This document shows positions 16,567 through 25,698 of a DNA stretch of 64,000 nt, piece by piece (within the stretch, counting starts at the first letter, position 1; each line of letters begins with the position of its first letter). This DNA is from Sphingobium sp. MI1205. Lineage in GTDB: Bacteria; Pseudomonadota; Alphaproteobacteria; Sphingomonadales; Sphingomonadaceae. The DNA is taken from assembly GCF_001563285.1 (NCBI RefSeq), contig NZ_CP005188.1:439501-503500 (forward strand), read 5' to 3'. The position numbers and the translations under genes were made by a program. The notes below the pieces were generated by a model. That model was not told the origin of the DNA. It ran no database searches and saw nothing but the letters and a program-made list of their open reading frames with translations.

Positions 16567-18196
16567 AGCTTCAACCTGGAACGACACGTGCCGGCAGACC
16601 ATCTGCTGCGATCTATCGATAGGTTCGTCGATCTGTCCGGCATTCGCGAGCATTTGCGGCCCTATTACAGCGAGACGGGACGGCCATCGATTGACCCGGA
16701 ACTGATGATCCGGATGCTGCTCATCGGCTACTGCATGGGGATCCGCTCGGAACGCAGGCTGTGCGATGAGGTACATCTCAACCTGGCCTATCGCTGGTTC
16801 TGCCGGTTAGGGCTGGAAGGCGATGTGCCCGACCACTCGACCTTTTCCAAGAACCGCCATGGCCGGTTCCGCGACAGTGATCTGTTGCGCACGCTGTTCG
16901 AGACGACGGTGGAGCGTTGCATAATGGAGGGACTGGTTGGCGGTGAAGGCTTTGCCGTCGATGCCAGCCTGATCGCGGCCGATGCCAATCGCCAGCGTGG
17001 GGTTCGCGGTGGTGAACCCTTGCCGCCAGAGGCGACCAACCATGCTGTAAACGAATATCTGGCGGTGCTCGACGATGCGGCGTTTGGCGGCGCGACACCT
17101 GTCGTACCGAAGTTCTTGTCGCCGGCCGATCCTGCTGCACGCTGGACCAGCGCCAAAGGCGGACAGGCCTTCTTCGCCTACTGCACCAATTATCTGATCG
17201 ACCTGAAGAACGCCGTCATCATGGATGTGGAAGCGAGCACGGCGGTACGTCAGGCTGAGTTGACAGCGGCGAGGCGAATGATCGATCGTGTGCAGGACCG
17301 GTTCGAAATCTGGCCCGCGCGACTGGCGGCGGACACCGCCTATGGCTCTGCAGAAAATCTGGCATGGTTGGTCCATGAGAAAGGGATCGAGCCGCACATT
17401 CCGGTGTTCGATCATAGCAACAGGCGCACCGACAGCTTCCAACGGCCCGCGTTCCGCTTCGAGCATAAGCGCGATGTCTATGTCTGCCCGGGAGGAAAGG
17501 ATCTGAAGCGATATAACCGCAATTTCGCAGCAGCTCGTCCTGGCGTCGATCAGGATGGCTTCATGCGATATCGCGCGTCTAAAGCCGATTGTGACGCTTG
17601 CGCGCTCAAGCCGGACTGCTGTCCAGGCCAACCTGTCCGCAAAATTCTGCGGTCAGTCCATGAAGGCGCTCGCGATCTGGCCCGCGATCTGTCGTTGACC
17701 GACGCCTATGTCACCTCACGCCGGGAACGGAAGAAGGTCGAGATGCTGTTCGCGCATCTGAAACGCATACTGAAGCTCGATCGACTGCGCCTTCGGGGAC
17801 CAAATGGCGCAAAAGACGAGTTTCTCCTCGCCGCTACCGCCCAGAACCTCCGCAAGATGGCAAGGCTTCTCCCGATGAAGCTGCAACCAGCAACGGGCTG
17901 ATCCTCAAGACGCCCCTCAGGATATTCCTGCTTGGAGCCCTGCCTCGGGAAAAGCCGACTTTTTCAACACTATCTGCCATTCACAGTCGTTCGACGCCCA
18001 AATCCCATTACCCACAGCGGACCGTCAGCTATTTTGCGAAGAGTCTGTTTGGAAATACGCCCTTGACCAATCCGCACCGGCTCGCGGCTCACAAACGGGA
18101 ATTCTATCAATTAGACTCTTGATCTGAACAAGAAATCGCGCCCATATGAATAATATGCGAAGGGTGGGCCGTCTCAATGTAACGTAAGGGAGTGAG

Positions 18197-18760
18197 ATGA
18201 TCGAGCATCGCGTATGGTGTCCTGCTGGCTATCAACAAAGCGGCATCGCAGGGCAACGGATCGCTATCGCGGGCCACTCTCACACGTCCGATGAACCGGA
18301 TAATGCCGCAATGACTGAGAATTGCCTGAAAAAAGTGATTTCCGGGGAATATCCCAATCTACAGTTCTTTAATCGGGTACCCGGTTATTTCGGCTGCGAC
18401 GATCGGGCGGGTTTCTGGAATTCTGTGCTCTTCTTCAATTTCGTGCCCAGTATCGTCGGCGCACGATCGGAATGGAACAATAATGGCACGAAAGAGCAGA
18501 ACGAGGCGGGGCGCGCCCGGGTTCAGCGAATTCTCGACAAGTATAAGCCGGACAAGCTGTTTGTGTTCACGAAGAAGGGCTGGGATCAGTTCCCTCCGAC
18601 ACTGGAAGATCAGAAGGTACGTCCGCTGGTCGAACCTTTGAACTGGCACACCTATCAGACTGCCAGTGGCCACGAGGTCAAGGCCATTGGCCTACCCCAT
18701 CCTGATCGAGCAAAGAAGGCAACGCAGATCGAAAGGGTGAAAGCGCTGATGGCCTCCTAA
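18197..18760 (+). CDS. Hypothetical protein, possible UDG-like fold
   Basis: This 187-residue protein is of unknown family. It has a strand IAIAGHSH near residue 25, then FWNSVLFFNFVPS around residue 74, a strand DKLFVFTKKGW around residue 117, and LPHPDRAKKA near the end. The order strand, N-rich turn, strand plus G, HP motif recalls the uracil-DNA-glycosylase superfamily, but the match is loose. RBS GGGAG precedes the ATG. The stop codon overlaps that of the convergent gene by a few bases. Confidence 0.55.
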   Translation: MIEHRVWCPAGYQQSGIAGQRIAIAGHSHTSDEPDNAAMTENCLKKVISGEYPNLQFFNRVPGYFGCDDRAGFWNSVLFFNFVPSIVGARSEWNNNGTKEQNEAGRARVQRILDKYKPDKLFVFTKKGWDQFPPTLEDQKVRPLVEPLNWHTYQTASGHEVKAIGLPHPDRAKKATQIERVKALMAS

Positions 18761-19194
18761 CGATCAGACATGGGCCGAGCGACATAGTGTGAATCGGATC
18801 GCACTATGTGGGGATGGCCGCCGATGGCGAACAGTTCCGCTATGTCAGAGATGATTGCGGCTTTCTGCAGCCTTCGATCCGCATAGACTATGAATTGCTC
18901 CGCGCGGCGGTCGAACACGACGCGACCGCGTGGATGTTCCTCATACTCAGATGAGACAATTTCTATCGGCAAACCTATCCGCTTTAAGGCGGCCGACCCG
19001 GCCGCGCGCCAGGCTTCCCAGACTTCATAATGCCCAGTTGGATGGGTCAGGAAATCGCCGTATTCATCTGCGTCCTTGAGGCTGACGACATGGCTGACCA
19101 GTTTCGGCCCGTTGGAGGTCGGTACACGCCAGAATATCCCGACGCAGGGGCCTTCTGGGTTATACGCATCTGATTTCGGCTGTGCGTTCGACAT
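18757..19194 (-). CDS. Hypothetical protein
   Basis: This protein of about 145 residues begins MSNAQPKSDAY. It has alternating strands and helices, a GIFWRVP strand, and a SSEYEEHPRGRVVFDRRAEQ segment, and no known motif. It runs convergently with the 18197 gene and the two stops overlap. The start is uncertain; longer starts exist to 19233. Confidence 0.5.
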   Translation of the reverse strand: MSNAQPKSDAYNPEGPCVGIFWRVPTSNGPKLVSHVVSLKDADEYGDFLTHPTGHYEVWEAWRAAGSAALKRIGLPIEIVSSEYEEHPRGRVVFDRRAEQFIVYADRRLQKAAIISDIAELFAIGGHPHIVRSDSHYVARPMSDR

Positions 19195-19569
19195 CGAAAA
19201 TTCCATCCCTGTCATATGTCTCGGATCGCGCATCTATATGCGATCGTGCCCGGGACACAGGGCCAGCTTTTTCGGTTGGCGTCATTAGGAAGGCAAGACT
19301 CGCATTTTCCAAGCGTGCATGGACGTGAAAAATTGATGATTAAGAAATGACCAGTCTGGATGTCCTTGTGTGCCATTGTAGACTTCCTCATAAGGGCGTG
19401 TAAGGCAGAGCAACCAAACATGGTCGATGGCGGCGCGGCAGGTTCATCGGCGGCGGGAATGGCAGCTTTGCCGAGTCGCCAGCCTCTAACTCGCTATTCG
19501 CGAAACGGCCAGAACCGGTCAGCCACCGTGCGCCTCACGGGTCATCGTGCGCAATCTAAATGAAAACTT
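19195..19569. other. Mostly non-coding stretch with a small ORF
   Basis: A reverse-strand ORF (19376 to 19212, 54 residues, beginning MAHKDIQTGHFLI) sits just upstream of the 18757-19194 gene. Its start resembles the N-terminus (VHDVKIGHFFI) of the IS256-interrupted gene near 20711. Copy B of a 20-bp repeat lies at 19461-19480. No other gene is supported. Confidence 0.35.
19461..19480. repeat. Dispersed 20-bp repeat, copy B
   Basis: GGCAGCTTTGCCGAGTCGCC here differs by one base from 15105-15124. Both copies lie in short intergenic DNA next to mobile or island genes. Confidence 0.5.
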
Positions 19570-20283
19570 TTAACCCGCATTATCGACCACGGTGTTTTGC
19601 GGGTTAAACGCCTTCTTCTCATAGACGGCAATGATCGCCTGCCCATCCCAGACATAGCACAGGTGCCGCTCTTGACGGCAGTCGGTGAGCAGTCGGGGAC
19701 GGAACACAGCGGCGCATTCCCCGCCCGGATGGCGCACGCTCTGATAAGCGATGCCGTCTGCCCCACGGCTGCGCAACTCGATCGCAAGTGCTTGGCCGGA
19801 GACGTAGCTGTCAACGGCGTAGAGGTCAGGCAGCGCCTCGCGCAGATCCCGGATATCATGCAATTCTGCGTCGAGATCGACCGCATATACGCGCATGTCC
19901 AGTTCCTGCGCCGGTTCCCGAGTGAGCGCCATGAACCGCGCGCGGTGATGGCTGGTTTCGGCGATCGCGGTCTCGATCTCTCTGGCTGCATAGAACAGGC
20001 CGAAGCTGCCATCGGAAAAGCGGCTTCCGTCTGGATTGAGATGGGTAAAGGCGGCCATGATGACAGAGGTGCCCGGCCCGGATACGCGATCCTCCGGCGG
20101 CACCAGTGCAAGGTCACCGATCTCATCGCGCAGCCGGTCGTTGGTCATCGCCTCGATCGCATAGACCGCTTCGAGATCGGCGGGATGGGCAACGTCCTCG
20201 AACAGCGATATGGGCGGGAAGCGGCTTGCGATGATCCGATAGCATGGTTGCCAGCGCACACGCGCTTTCGGAATGGCATCCAT
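19570..20283 (-). CDS. RES-domain toxin (second module)
   Basis: This 237-residue RES protein has the form RIIASRFPPISLFEDVA followed by a DRLRDEIGDL segment, DGSFGLFYAARE with conserved aromatic and acidic residues, and SGQALAIELRSRGADGIAYQSVRHPGGE. This subfamily has an RFPPISLFE arginine motif and is distinct from the 10113 toxin. The start is the ATG at 20283, which overlaps the antitoxin stop as TAATG. It probably degrades NAD+ when free of its antitoxin, as known RES toxins do. Confidence 0.87.
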   Translation of the reverse strand: MDAIPKARVRWQPCYRIIASRFPPISLFEDVAHPADLEAVYAIEAMTNDRLRDEIGDLALVPPEDRVSGPGTSVIMAAFTHLNPDGSRFSDGSFGLFYAAREIETAIAETSHHRARFMALTREPAQELDMRVYAVDLDAELHDIRDLREALPDLYAVDSYVSGQALAIELRSRGADGIAYQSVRHPGGECAAVFRPRLLTDCRQERHLCYVWDGQAIIAVYEKKAFNPQNTVVDNAG

Positions 20284-20681
20284 TATCCGCGCTGCGCGTC
20301 GATATATTGGCGCACGACATAAAGGTCGGCGACATTGCCCGAAGTCATCCGTTCGATCGCTGGACGCCCGGCGAACAGCGGCGCGTCGTTCGGTTTGCGC
20401 ACCCATTCGTCGGCGGTGCGAGGCAGGAGTATCGTGAGTCCCTTGTAGATGCCCAGCACATAGGAAATTCTCTCGAGTGCGTCCTTGGGAATTGCTGCAA
20501 TGGCGCCGCGTTTCCAAGTCTGAAAAGTGGAGCGCTTATCGAGCCCGAGAAGCTTCATCTGTTCGGCCTCCTTGAGGCCCCAGGCATCGGCAATGCGGAA
20601 GAAGGTGCGCAGCGCCGGACCGGTCAGGTCCTTACGGCTTGGCGCTTTGGCTAGGGCTCCGGACTGGGCAACTGTGGCCAT
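20283..20681 (-). CDS. Xre/MbcA/ParS-type antitoxin (second module)
   Basis: This 132-residue protein has an N-terminal helix-turn-helix region (FFRIADAWGLKEAEQMKLLGLDKRSTFQTWKRG) and the C-terminal DUF2384-like domain with RISYVLGIYKGLTILLP and APLFAGRPAIERMTSG. It lies upstream of and overlaps the RES toxin by one base, as expected for a bicistronic module. It should bind its own promoter just upstream, between 20682 and the divergent 20711 gene. Confidence 0.87.
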   Translation of the reverse strand: MATVAQSGALAKAPSRKDLTGPALRTFFRIADAWGLKEAEQMKLLGLDKRSTFQTWKRGAIAAIPKDALERISYVLGIYKGLTILLPRTADEWVRKPNDAPLFAGRPAIERMTSGNVADLYVVRQYIDAQRG

Positions 20682-20806
20682 TTGCAGTCTCCTTCTCTCG
20701 ATGGAGATGTATGATATCCGTACATGATGTCAAGATCGGTCACTTTTTCATACGAAATGATGGCCCATCGCTTGCGATCACCTGTTTGGATCAGGCCAGG
20801 AATGAT

Positions 20807-22231
20807 GTTAGCGTCCGCGCTCGTGGTGTAATTTCTGGTGTAGATTGAGATGATCGCATGGGGTGGGGCATGCCCCACCCCATGCGATTTCGATCTCGGT
20901 GGCCACCGGGCTCATCGGTAAGGTGGAGTTACCACACTTCACACGCCCACCGAGGAGTTGATCCCGATGACCGACGACAGACTACCGCTTGCCGAGCTGA
21001 TGGCGAAGACTGGAGATGGAGATTTCCTGCGCACGATCGCCGAGAGCGTATTACAGATCATCATGGAGGCCGACGTCGATGGCCTGGTCGGCGCTAGCCG
21101 ACACGAGCGCTCCGGCGACCGGACGACCTGGCGGAACGGCTACCGCGACCGCAGCCTCGATACCCGGCTCGGCACGCTCAACCTGAGGATTCCCAAGCTA
21201 CGGACCGGCGCCTACTTCCCTGGCTTCCTGGAACCCAGGAAGACCGTCGAGAAGGCGCTGGTCGCGGTGATCCAGGAGGCGTGGATCGCCGGCGTCAGCA
21301 CCCGGCGTGTCGACGAGCTGGTGCAGGCCATGGGCATGACCGGCATCTCCAAATCCTCGGTGTCCAAGCTGTGCAAGGATATCGACGAACGTGTCCATGC
21401 CTTCCTTAAGCGGCCGCTCACCGGCGACTGGCCCTACCTCTGGCTCGATGCTACCTACCTCAAGGTGCGCGAGGGCGGGCGGATCGTCAGTGTCGCCGCG
21501 ATAATAGCCGTTGCCGTCAACACCGAGGGCAAGCGCGAAATCGTTGGCCTTCACATTGGACCCTCCGAAGCCGAGCCATTCTGGTCGAGCTTCCTCAAGG
21601 ACCTCGCACGCCGCGGACTGACCGGCGTGAAGCTGGTCATCTCCGATGCCCACGAGGGCCTCAAGGCAGCGATCACTCGCGTGCTCAGCGCCACCTGGCA
21701 GCGGTGCCGCGTCCACTTCATGCGCAATGCCCTGGCCTACGTGCCCAAGGGCCAGAACACCGTCGTCGCCGCTGCCATCCGCCAGGTCTTCCTCCAGCCC
21801 GACCATGCCGCCGCGACACAGGTCTGGCGCCAGGTCGCCGACCAGTTGCGTACCCGCTGGCCAAAGCTCGGCGCCTGCATGGACGATGCCGAGCACGACG
21901 TGCTGGCCTACATGACCTTCCCCGAGCAGCACCGCGTCAAATTACATTCCACCAATCCACTGGAACGCCTGAACAAGGAAGTGAAGCGCCGCGCCGATGT
22001 CGTCGGCATCTTCCCGAACGAGGATAGCATCATCCGCCTCGTCGGCGCCGTCCTGCTGGAGCAGAATGACGAATACCAGCTCCAGCACCGCTACATGCAG
22101 ATCGAGGGCATGGCCGCCCTTGCTACACCAATGATCGAGGAGGCACAGCCGCTACAGATTACACCCAAGGCCGCCTGAAAATGCAGCCCGCTGGCCACAC
22201 CCAATTCTACACCACATTGACGGACGCGACC
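20807..22231 (+). mobile_element. IS256-family insertion sequence (1425 bp)
   Basis: The ends GTTAGCGTCCG...GTGGTGTA and, inverted, GGTCGCGTCCG...GTGGTGTA form imperfect inverted repeats. The element is flanked by the 8-bp direct repeat GGAATGAT (20799-20806 and 22232-22239). The duplication fixes the boundaries, and 8 bp is the size expected for this family. Confidence 0.92.
20967..22178 (+). CDS. IS256-family transposase
   Basis: This 403-residue Mutator-like DDE transposase shows the first Asp in YLWLDATYLKVREGG, the second in LVISDAHEGLKAA, a CRVHFMRNAL block, and the Glu in TNPLERLNKEVKRRADVVGIFPNE. All are intact. The ATG at 20967 follows GAGGAG; the TTG at 20958 is less likely. Confidence 0.92.
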   Translation: MTDDRLPLAELMAKTGDGDFLRTIAESVLQIIMEADVDGLVGASRHERSGDRTTWRNGYRDRSLDTRLGTLNLRIPKLRTGAYFPGFLEPRKTVEKALVAVIQEAWIAGVSTRRVDELVQAMGMTGISKSSVSKLCKDIDERVHAFLKRPLTGDWPYLWLDATYLKVREGGRIVSVAAIIAVAVNTEGKREIVGLHIGPSEAEPFWSSFLKDLARRGLTGVKLVISDAHEGLKAAITRVLSATWQRCRVHFMRNALAYVPKGQNTVVAAAIRQVFLQPDHAAATQVWRQVADQLRTRWPKLGACMDDAEHDVLAYMTFPEQHRVKLHSTNPLERLNKEVKRRADVVGIFPNEDSIIRLVGAVLLEQNDEYQLQHRYMQIEGMAALATPMIEEAQPLQITPKAA

Positions 22232-22513
22232 GGAATGATCGCTTGGCGCGGAACGACGACGCTGAGGTGCCAAGCGGGCCGGTGCGAGAGATGATGGCGG
22301 AGCTTGAGATGGCTACCCGCCTTCCGTGGACCGCTGAATTTTGGGCTCCAAGCAACGAATGAAGTCAAAAGTTCAATCATCCGCGTTGCCATTGCGGCGA
22401 ATAAGGCGATTGTCGATGAGCTGAGGATGCTGGCTACCAGTGCAATAGATGGCCATCGACTGTGACAGGAAATGTCGCATCTGACTGGCAAAGGCGAAAG
22501 AAAAGGAGCGTCT

Positions 22514-23149
22514 ATGAAAAAGCCGGTGAGCGTCGCCACTCTGAGCGAATTTGGAAGGGTGCGGCTGTCAAAGTCGTTTTTCATGCGCGACTTTTTGTTC
22601 TCGGACATCGCGGCAATTCACGGACTTCCAAACGTACCGGATGATCCTGATCTCGCCATCGCTGCGGGTAGCCGCTTGTGTGAGGACCTGCTTGAGCCGC
22701 TACAAGACCGCTTCGGTCGGCTGGCCATACGCTCGGCATTCCGCTCCTGCGACGTCAACGGACTTGGCTCCGAGATGATGAATGCCGGTAAAGCGGGCTA
22801 TAACTGCGCCTCCAACGAGCGCAACTACGCGAGCCATATTTGGGATCGGAAGCGTGATGGTATGATGGGAGCGACGGCCTGTATCGTCGTTCCGTCTTTT
22901 TGGGATGCCTTCCAGGAGGAGGGCGATTGGCAGAAGCTCGCATGGTGGATCCATGATCATCTGCCTTACTCCAGTCTTTACTTCTTCCCCAAATATTGGG
23001 CTTTCAACATATCCTGGTTCGAGCAACCTGCCAGAACGATTCACAGCTATACCAGTCCGAAAGGCTGCCTGACCAAGCCCGGAATGGAAAATCATGTCGG
23101 CACACATGGGCATGAATGGGCCGGAATAGAAAAAGCGATGAATTCTTAA
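22514..23149 (+). CDS. Conserved hypothetical, peptidase M15-like domain
   Basis: This protein of about 211 residues starts at ATG 22514 after AAAAGGAG. It contains RLSKSFFMRDFLFSDIA, RFGRLAIRSAFRS, YASHIWDRKRD, and WWIHDHLPYSSLYFFPK. These segments resemble conserved alphaproteobacterial proteins with a D-Ala-D-Ala-peptidase (M15/Hedgehog-like) fold, in which IRSAFRS and the His/Asp residues would build the metal site. Activity is not established. The gene stands alone. Confidence 0.55.
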   Translation: MKKPVSVATLSEFGRVRLSKSFFMRDFLFSDIAAIHGLPNVPDDPDLAIAAGSRLCEDLLEPLQDRFGRLAIRSAFRSCDVNGLGSEMMNAGKAGYNCASNERNYASHIWDRKRDGMMGATACIVVPSFWDAFQEEGDWQKLAWWIHDHLPYSSLYFFPKYWAFNISWFEQPARTIHSYTSPKGCLTKPGMENHVGTHGHEWAGIEKAMNS

Positions 23150-23599
23150 TCGGCGCACTGACCGCGTCATTTGGCGCATACACCGCGCGCCGAGATAGGG
23201 GGGGGCGGTGCTTTCAGTCGGTCAGACGTTGTCGTCGATCATGCCGATGATTGGGAAAACTTGTTTGATCTGGCCGTGGGGGATCGATGCCGTCGCCTGT
23301 TCGCGATATTGTCTTAGCTCGATAAGGTTGCGATCGCGGGCGAGCAGTCGACCGGCGGTCCACAAGGAGCGCCCTGATTCATCTCGCAGCTGGATCAGTA
23401 CATCCGCATTGATCGATGCCGGTTTGACGCGGTCGAGTAGTACCCGCTCGCCGGCTCTGAAACGCGGTTCCATGGCTTCGCCAGGGATGTACATGACAAA
23501 ATAGCGTTCAGTGTCGCCCAGCCCGAAAGGTGCTGCCATATAGGCTACTGGACGAGAAAGATCGGCTTCCCAGAGTTCAAGCTGCTCGGCAAAAGCTAG

Positions 23600-25245
23600 C
23601 CTCTCTTATTCACGACGCTCGGTTTCGGGTCCGCTCTGGGCATTTGCTGCGGCTGGCTGTATTGCGCGGACGACCGGCATCGCTGGCGTTTGTTTCACCG
23701 CATTCGGATTGATGGGCTTTTCGGGTTGAAGGGCTGGGCTCGGAGTTCTGCGGCGCTGCCGCATGGGCTACGTCGGCGCAGGCTTCAGCCGGAGAACGAG
23801 GGCGCGGAACAGGTCGGCATCCGGACAGGCGGAAGCGAAGGCAATGCGGATGCGGCTAGCACTTTCTACGACGCGCGCAGCGACCTTGAGCAGCCGCAGG
23901 CGCAAGGTGGTAAACTCCGCGCTTGCCAGAGCAGCGGTCCTGGGCATCGCCTGCTGGATGCGCCATAGCAGCCAGTATGCGGCAGTGTGCAGTATCAGGC
24001 GCATCTGATTGGCATTGGCCGAGCGGCACGAGGTTCGGTCGCTGGCGAGCTGGGACTTGTGGCGCTTGATCAGGTTCTCGGCCTGACCACGCGCGCAGTA
24101 GAGCGTGTCGTAGATGTGCTCGGCCGATCCTGTTGCCAACGAGGTGACGACATAGCGGATGTCCATGCCCAGCGTGCTGGCCTCGATCCGTGCAACGACG
24201 CGACGCTGGCACTTCCAGGTCTTTGCCCCATAGCGGGTCTCGGCATAGTTGCGCAGGACGGGACACTGACGCTGGGCGCGCTTGACCGCGCAGGCATCGG
24301 CGACCGCAACAATGGCGGGATCGGCGCGCAGCGCTGAATTGGTGGGCAGGCCGAACACGTAATCGACGCGGGCCGCATCGCAGTAGGCCATGACCTCGGG
24401 TCGACCATAGTGCCCGTCGCCGCGGATAGTGATGTGGGTATCGGGCCAATTACGGCGCAGGTGACGCACCAGGCGTCGGATGTGCCCCGCCGCCTCCTTT
24501 CCAGAAGGCGTCTTGCCTGTGCGCAGCAGCATGGCCACCGGCCTGCCGGTCGCGGTGTCGTAGATATGGATCGGTAGGAAGCAGCGCTCCCCATGATGCC
24601 CGTTCCAGAACGAGAGCTGTTGATAGCCATGCACGACGTCGCACGTGTCGTCGATATCCAGCGTGACCGCTGTCGGAGGGGCGGGATAGCTGGCGCAGTA
24701 GATGTCGATCATCGCGGCCATCATGCTGGCCAGTTCGCGCGTAGTCGGTGCATTTTCCCACCGGCTCATCGTCGGTTGGCTGGCCAGCCCCGCGCCCGAT
24801 TCCGGCAGCTTGCCGAGCGCCAGGCGGAAGCCTGGATCGTCGCGCAGAGCATCGAGATCATCGGCATCCTCATAGCCGCACGCAATCGCGAACACACGGG
24901 CACGCAGAATGTCATCCAGGCGATGGATCACCCGCGCTGGATCGCGCGGATCGGCAATACAAGCCGCCAGGCGCTGGCAAATCCCCATCGCGCGCTCGGC
25001 CTGTGCAAGCAGTAGAACACCGCCATCCGAGGTAAGCCGGCCACCGTCGAACGCAGCTGTGATTTTCTTGCGGCCGACTGCTGGGAATCCAAATGAGCTT
25101 GCGATATCATCGTTCATGGCGGGTGTGGCCCGTGGCATTTTCTGCCCTGCGGCAGGTTCGGCTTAGACACCCAGTTCCTAATTCAGATCAGAGGCTTACG
25201 CCACTCCCGCCAACCCTTCAGGACACTTTTGGTGAATAAGGCGGG
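23600..25245 (-). mobile_element. IS1380-family insertion sequence (1646 bp)
   Basis: The ends contain inverted CTTATTCAC sequences (23604-23612 and the complement near 25232-25240). The 4-bp direct repeat CTAG (23596-23599 and 25246-25249) marks target duplication, the size known for IS1380. It splits an S24-type repressor gene. Confidence 0.9.
23768..25117 (-). CDS. IS1380-family transposase
   Basis: This protein of about 449 residues has typical IS1380 blocks: FPAVGRKKITAAFDGG, VTLDIDDTCDVVHGYQQ with the first Asp, LLRTGKTPSGKEA, IRGDGHYGRPEVMAYCD with the second Asp, and the C-terminal YCARGQAENLIKRHK with the Glu. It appears intact. A longer start at 25138 is possible. Confidence 0.9.
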   Translation of the reverse strand: MNDDIASSFGFPAVGRKKITAAFDGGRLTSDGGVLLLAQAERAMGICQRLAACIADPRDPARVIHRLDDILRARVFAIACGYEDADDLDALRDDPGFRLALGKLPESGAGLASQPTMSRWENAPTTRELASMMAAMIDIYCASYPAPPTAVTLDIDDTCDVVHGYQQLSFWNGHHGERCFLPIHIYDTATGRPVAMLLRTGKTPSGKEAAGHIRRLVRHLRRNWPDTHITIRGDGHYGRPEVMAYCDAARVDYVFGLPTNSALRADPAIVAVADACAVKRAQRQCPVLRNYAETRYGAKTWKCQRRVVARIEASTLGMDIRYVVTSLATGSAEHIYDTLYCARGQAENLIKRHKSQLASDRTSCRSANANQMRLILHTAAYWLLWRIQQAMPRTAALASAEFTTLRLRLLKVAARVVESASRIRIAFASACPDADLFRALVLRLKPAPT

Positions 25246-25698
25246 CTAGGCCGCTCTCCTCATGAAAGTGGACACTCGCCGCGTACACTGGGATGCCGCT
25301 TTGCTTCGAAACCACGGGAAGGGCCGGATCGTCCTTCAGCGTGATGTCGGATGCCGGAGATCGCAGCGGCAACCCATCCGTTTCACAGATGGAAAATGCA
25401 TCCGGAAACGTGGCCCTGAGCTTAGCGACGCTTTGTTGTGAGAGCGAATAGCCGACCGTGGGGTTGGGGTAGATCCGGGTGAGCGTGGAAGGCGCAAGGC
25501 CGGAACGGCGTGCAATCTGGCTTGCTGAAAACCCGGTTTCCTTGATCAGGCAACCGATCAGGCTGCGGGCTCTATCCTGATCCCACTCACCGACAAAAGA
25601 CATGTGTATGCGCCCGTTTACTTAGCGCGACAGCCAACCACGACCAGATGCGGCCGTCGTCCGTCGCGTCTACATCATTATGCGCTTCGATCATTCCG

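Larger units (their letters stand above)
15231..17901 (+). pseudogene. IS1182-family transposase interrupted by IS5 copy 2
   Basis: Coding sequence 15231-15276 joins 16571-17901 once the IS and one AGCT repeat are removed, giving MMGERTVAQEALFYSF followed by NLERHVPADHLLRSIDRF with no break. The larger part contains the IS1182 features RPSIDPELMIRMLLIGY, the catalytic Asp in AVDASLIAADANRQRG, Asp in AADTAYGSAENL, a CDACALKPDCCPG zinc-like segment, and the Glu in ERKKVEMLFAHLKR. A GTG at 16588 could still start a shortened protein, but the native start is separated from it. Confidence 0.88.
15157..17972 (+). mobile_element. IS1182-family element split by an IS5 copy
   Basis: The left end reads TAGTGTTGAAAAACTCTGGCTT. 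The right end, inverted, reads TAGTGTTGAAAAAGTCGGCTTT. These match well as terminal inverted repeats. The IS5 copy at 15277-16566 lies inside its transposase gene. Edges are accurate to a few bases; I did not find a clear target duplication. Confidence 0.8.
20711..22465 (+). pseudogene. Small gene interrupted by IS256 and frameshifted
   Basis: Reading 20711-20806 and then 22240-22362, with the IS and one 8-bp repeat removed, gives an uninterrupted 72-codon frame starting MISVHDVKIGHFFI and ending WAPSNE. Immediately after, a +1 frame continues as EVKSSIIRVAIAANKAIVDELRML to a stop at 22463-22465, so one extra base near 22360 probably broke the gene too. The intact protein would have about 107 residues. 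No family is recognised. It is divergent from the second antitoxin. Confidence 0.5.
23222..25603 (-). pseudogene. S24-type (LexA/CI-like) repressor gene interrupted by IS1380
   Basis: Joining 25603-25246 with 23595-23222, after removing the IS and one CTAG repeat, restores one 243-codon frame. The N-terminal part has a helix-turn-helix (FSASQIARRSGLAPSTLTRIY), a linker follows, and the C-terminal part is an S24 domain (YFVMYIPGEAMEPRFRAGERVLL). The usual catalytic Ser of the GxSMEP motif is Ala here (GEAMEP), so autocleavage would be doubtful even when intact. With the IS present, the HTH half ends in an added tail and cannot dimerise through the S24 domain. A cluster of likely operators lies upstream at 25699-25892. 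Confidence 0.85.

Noticed and set aside
10831..16570. Composite transposon bounded by the two IS5 copies
   Set aside because: Each copy has its own separate 4-bp target repeat, which shows independent insertions. A composite unit would share one outer repeat.
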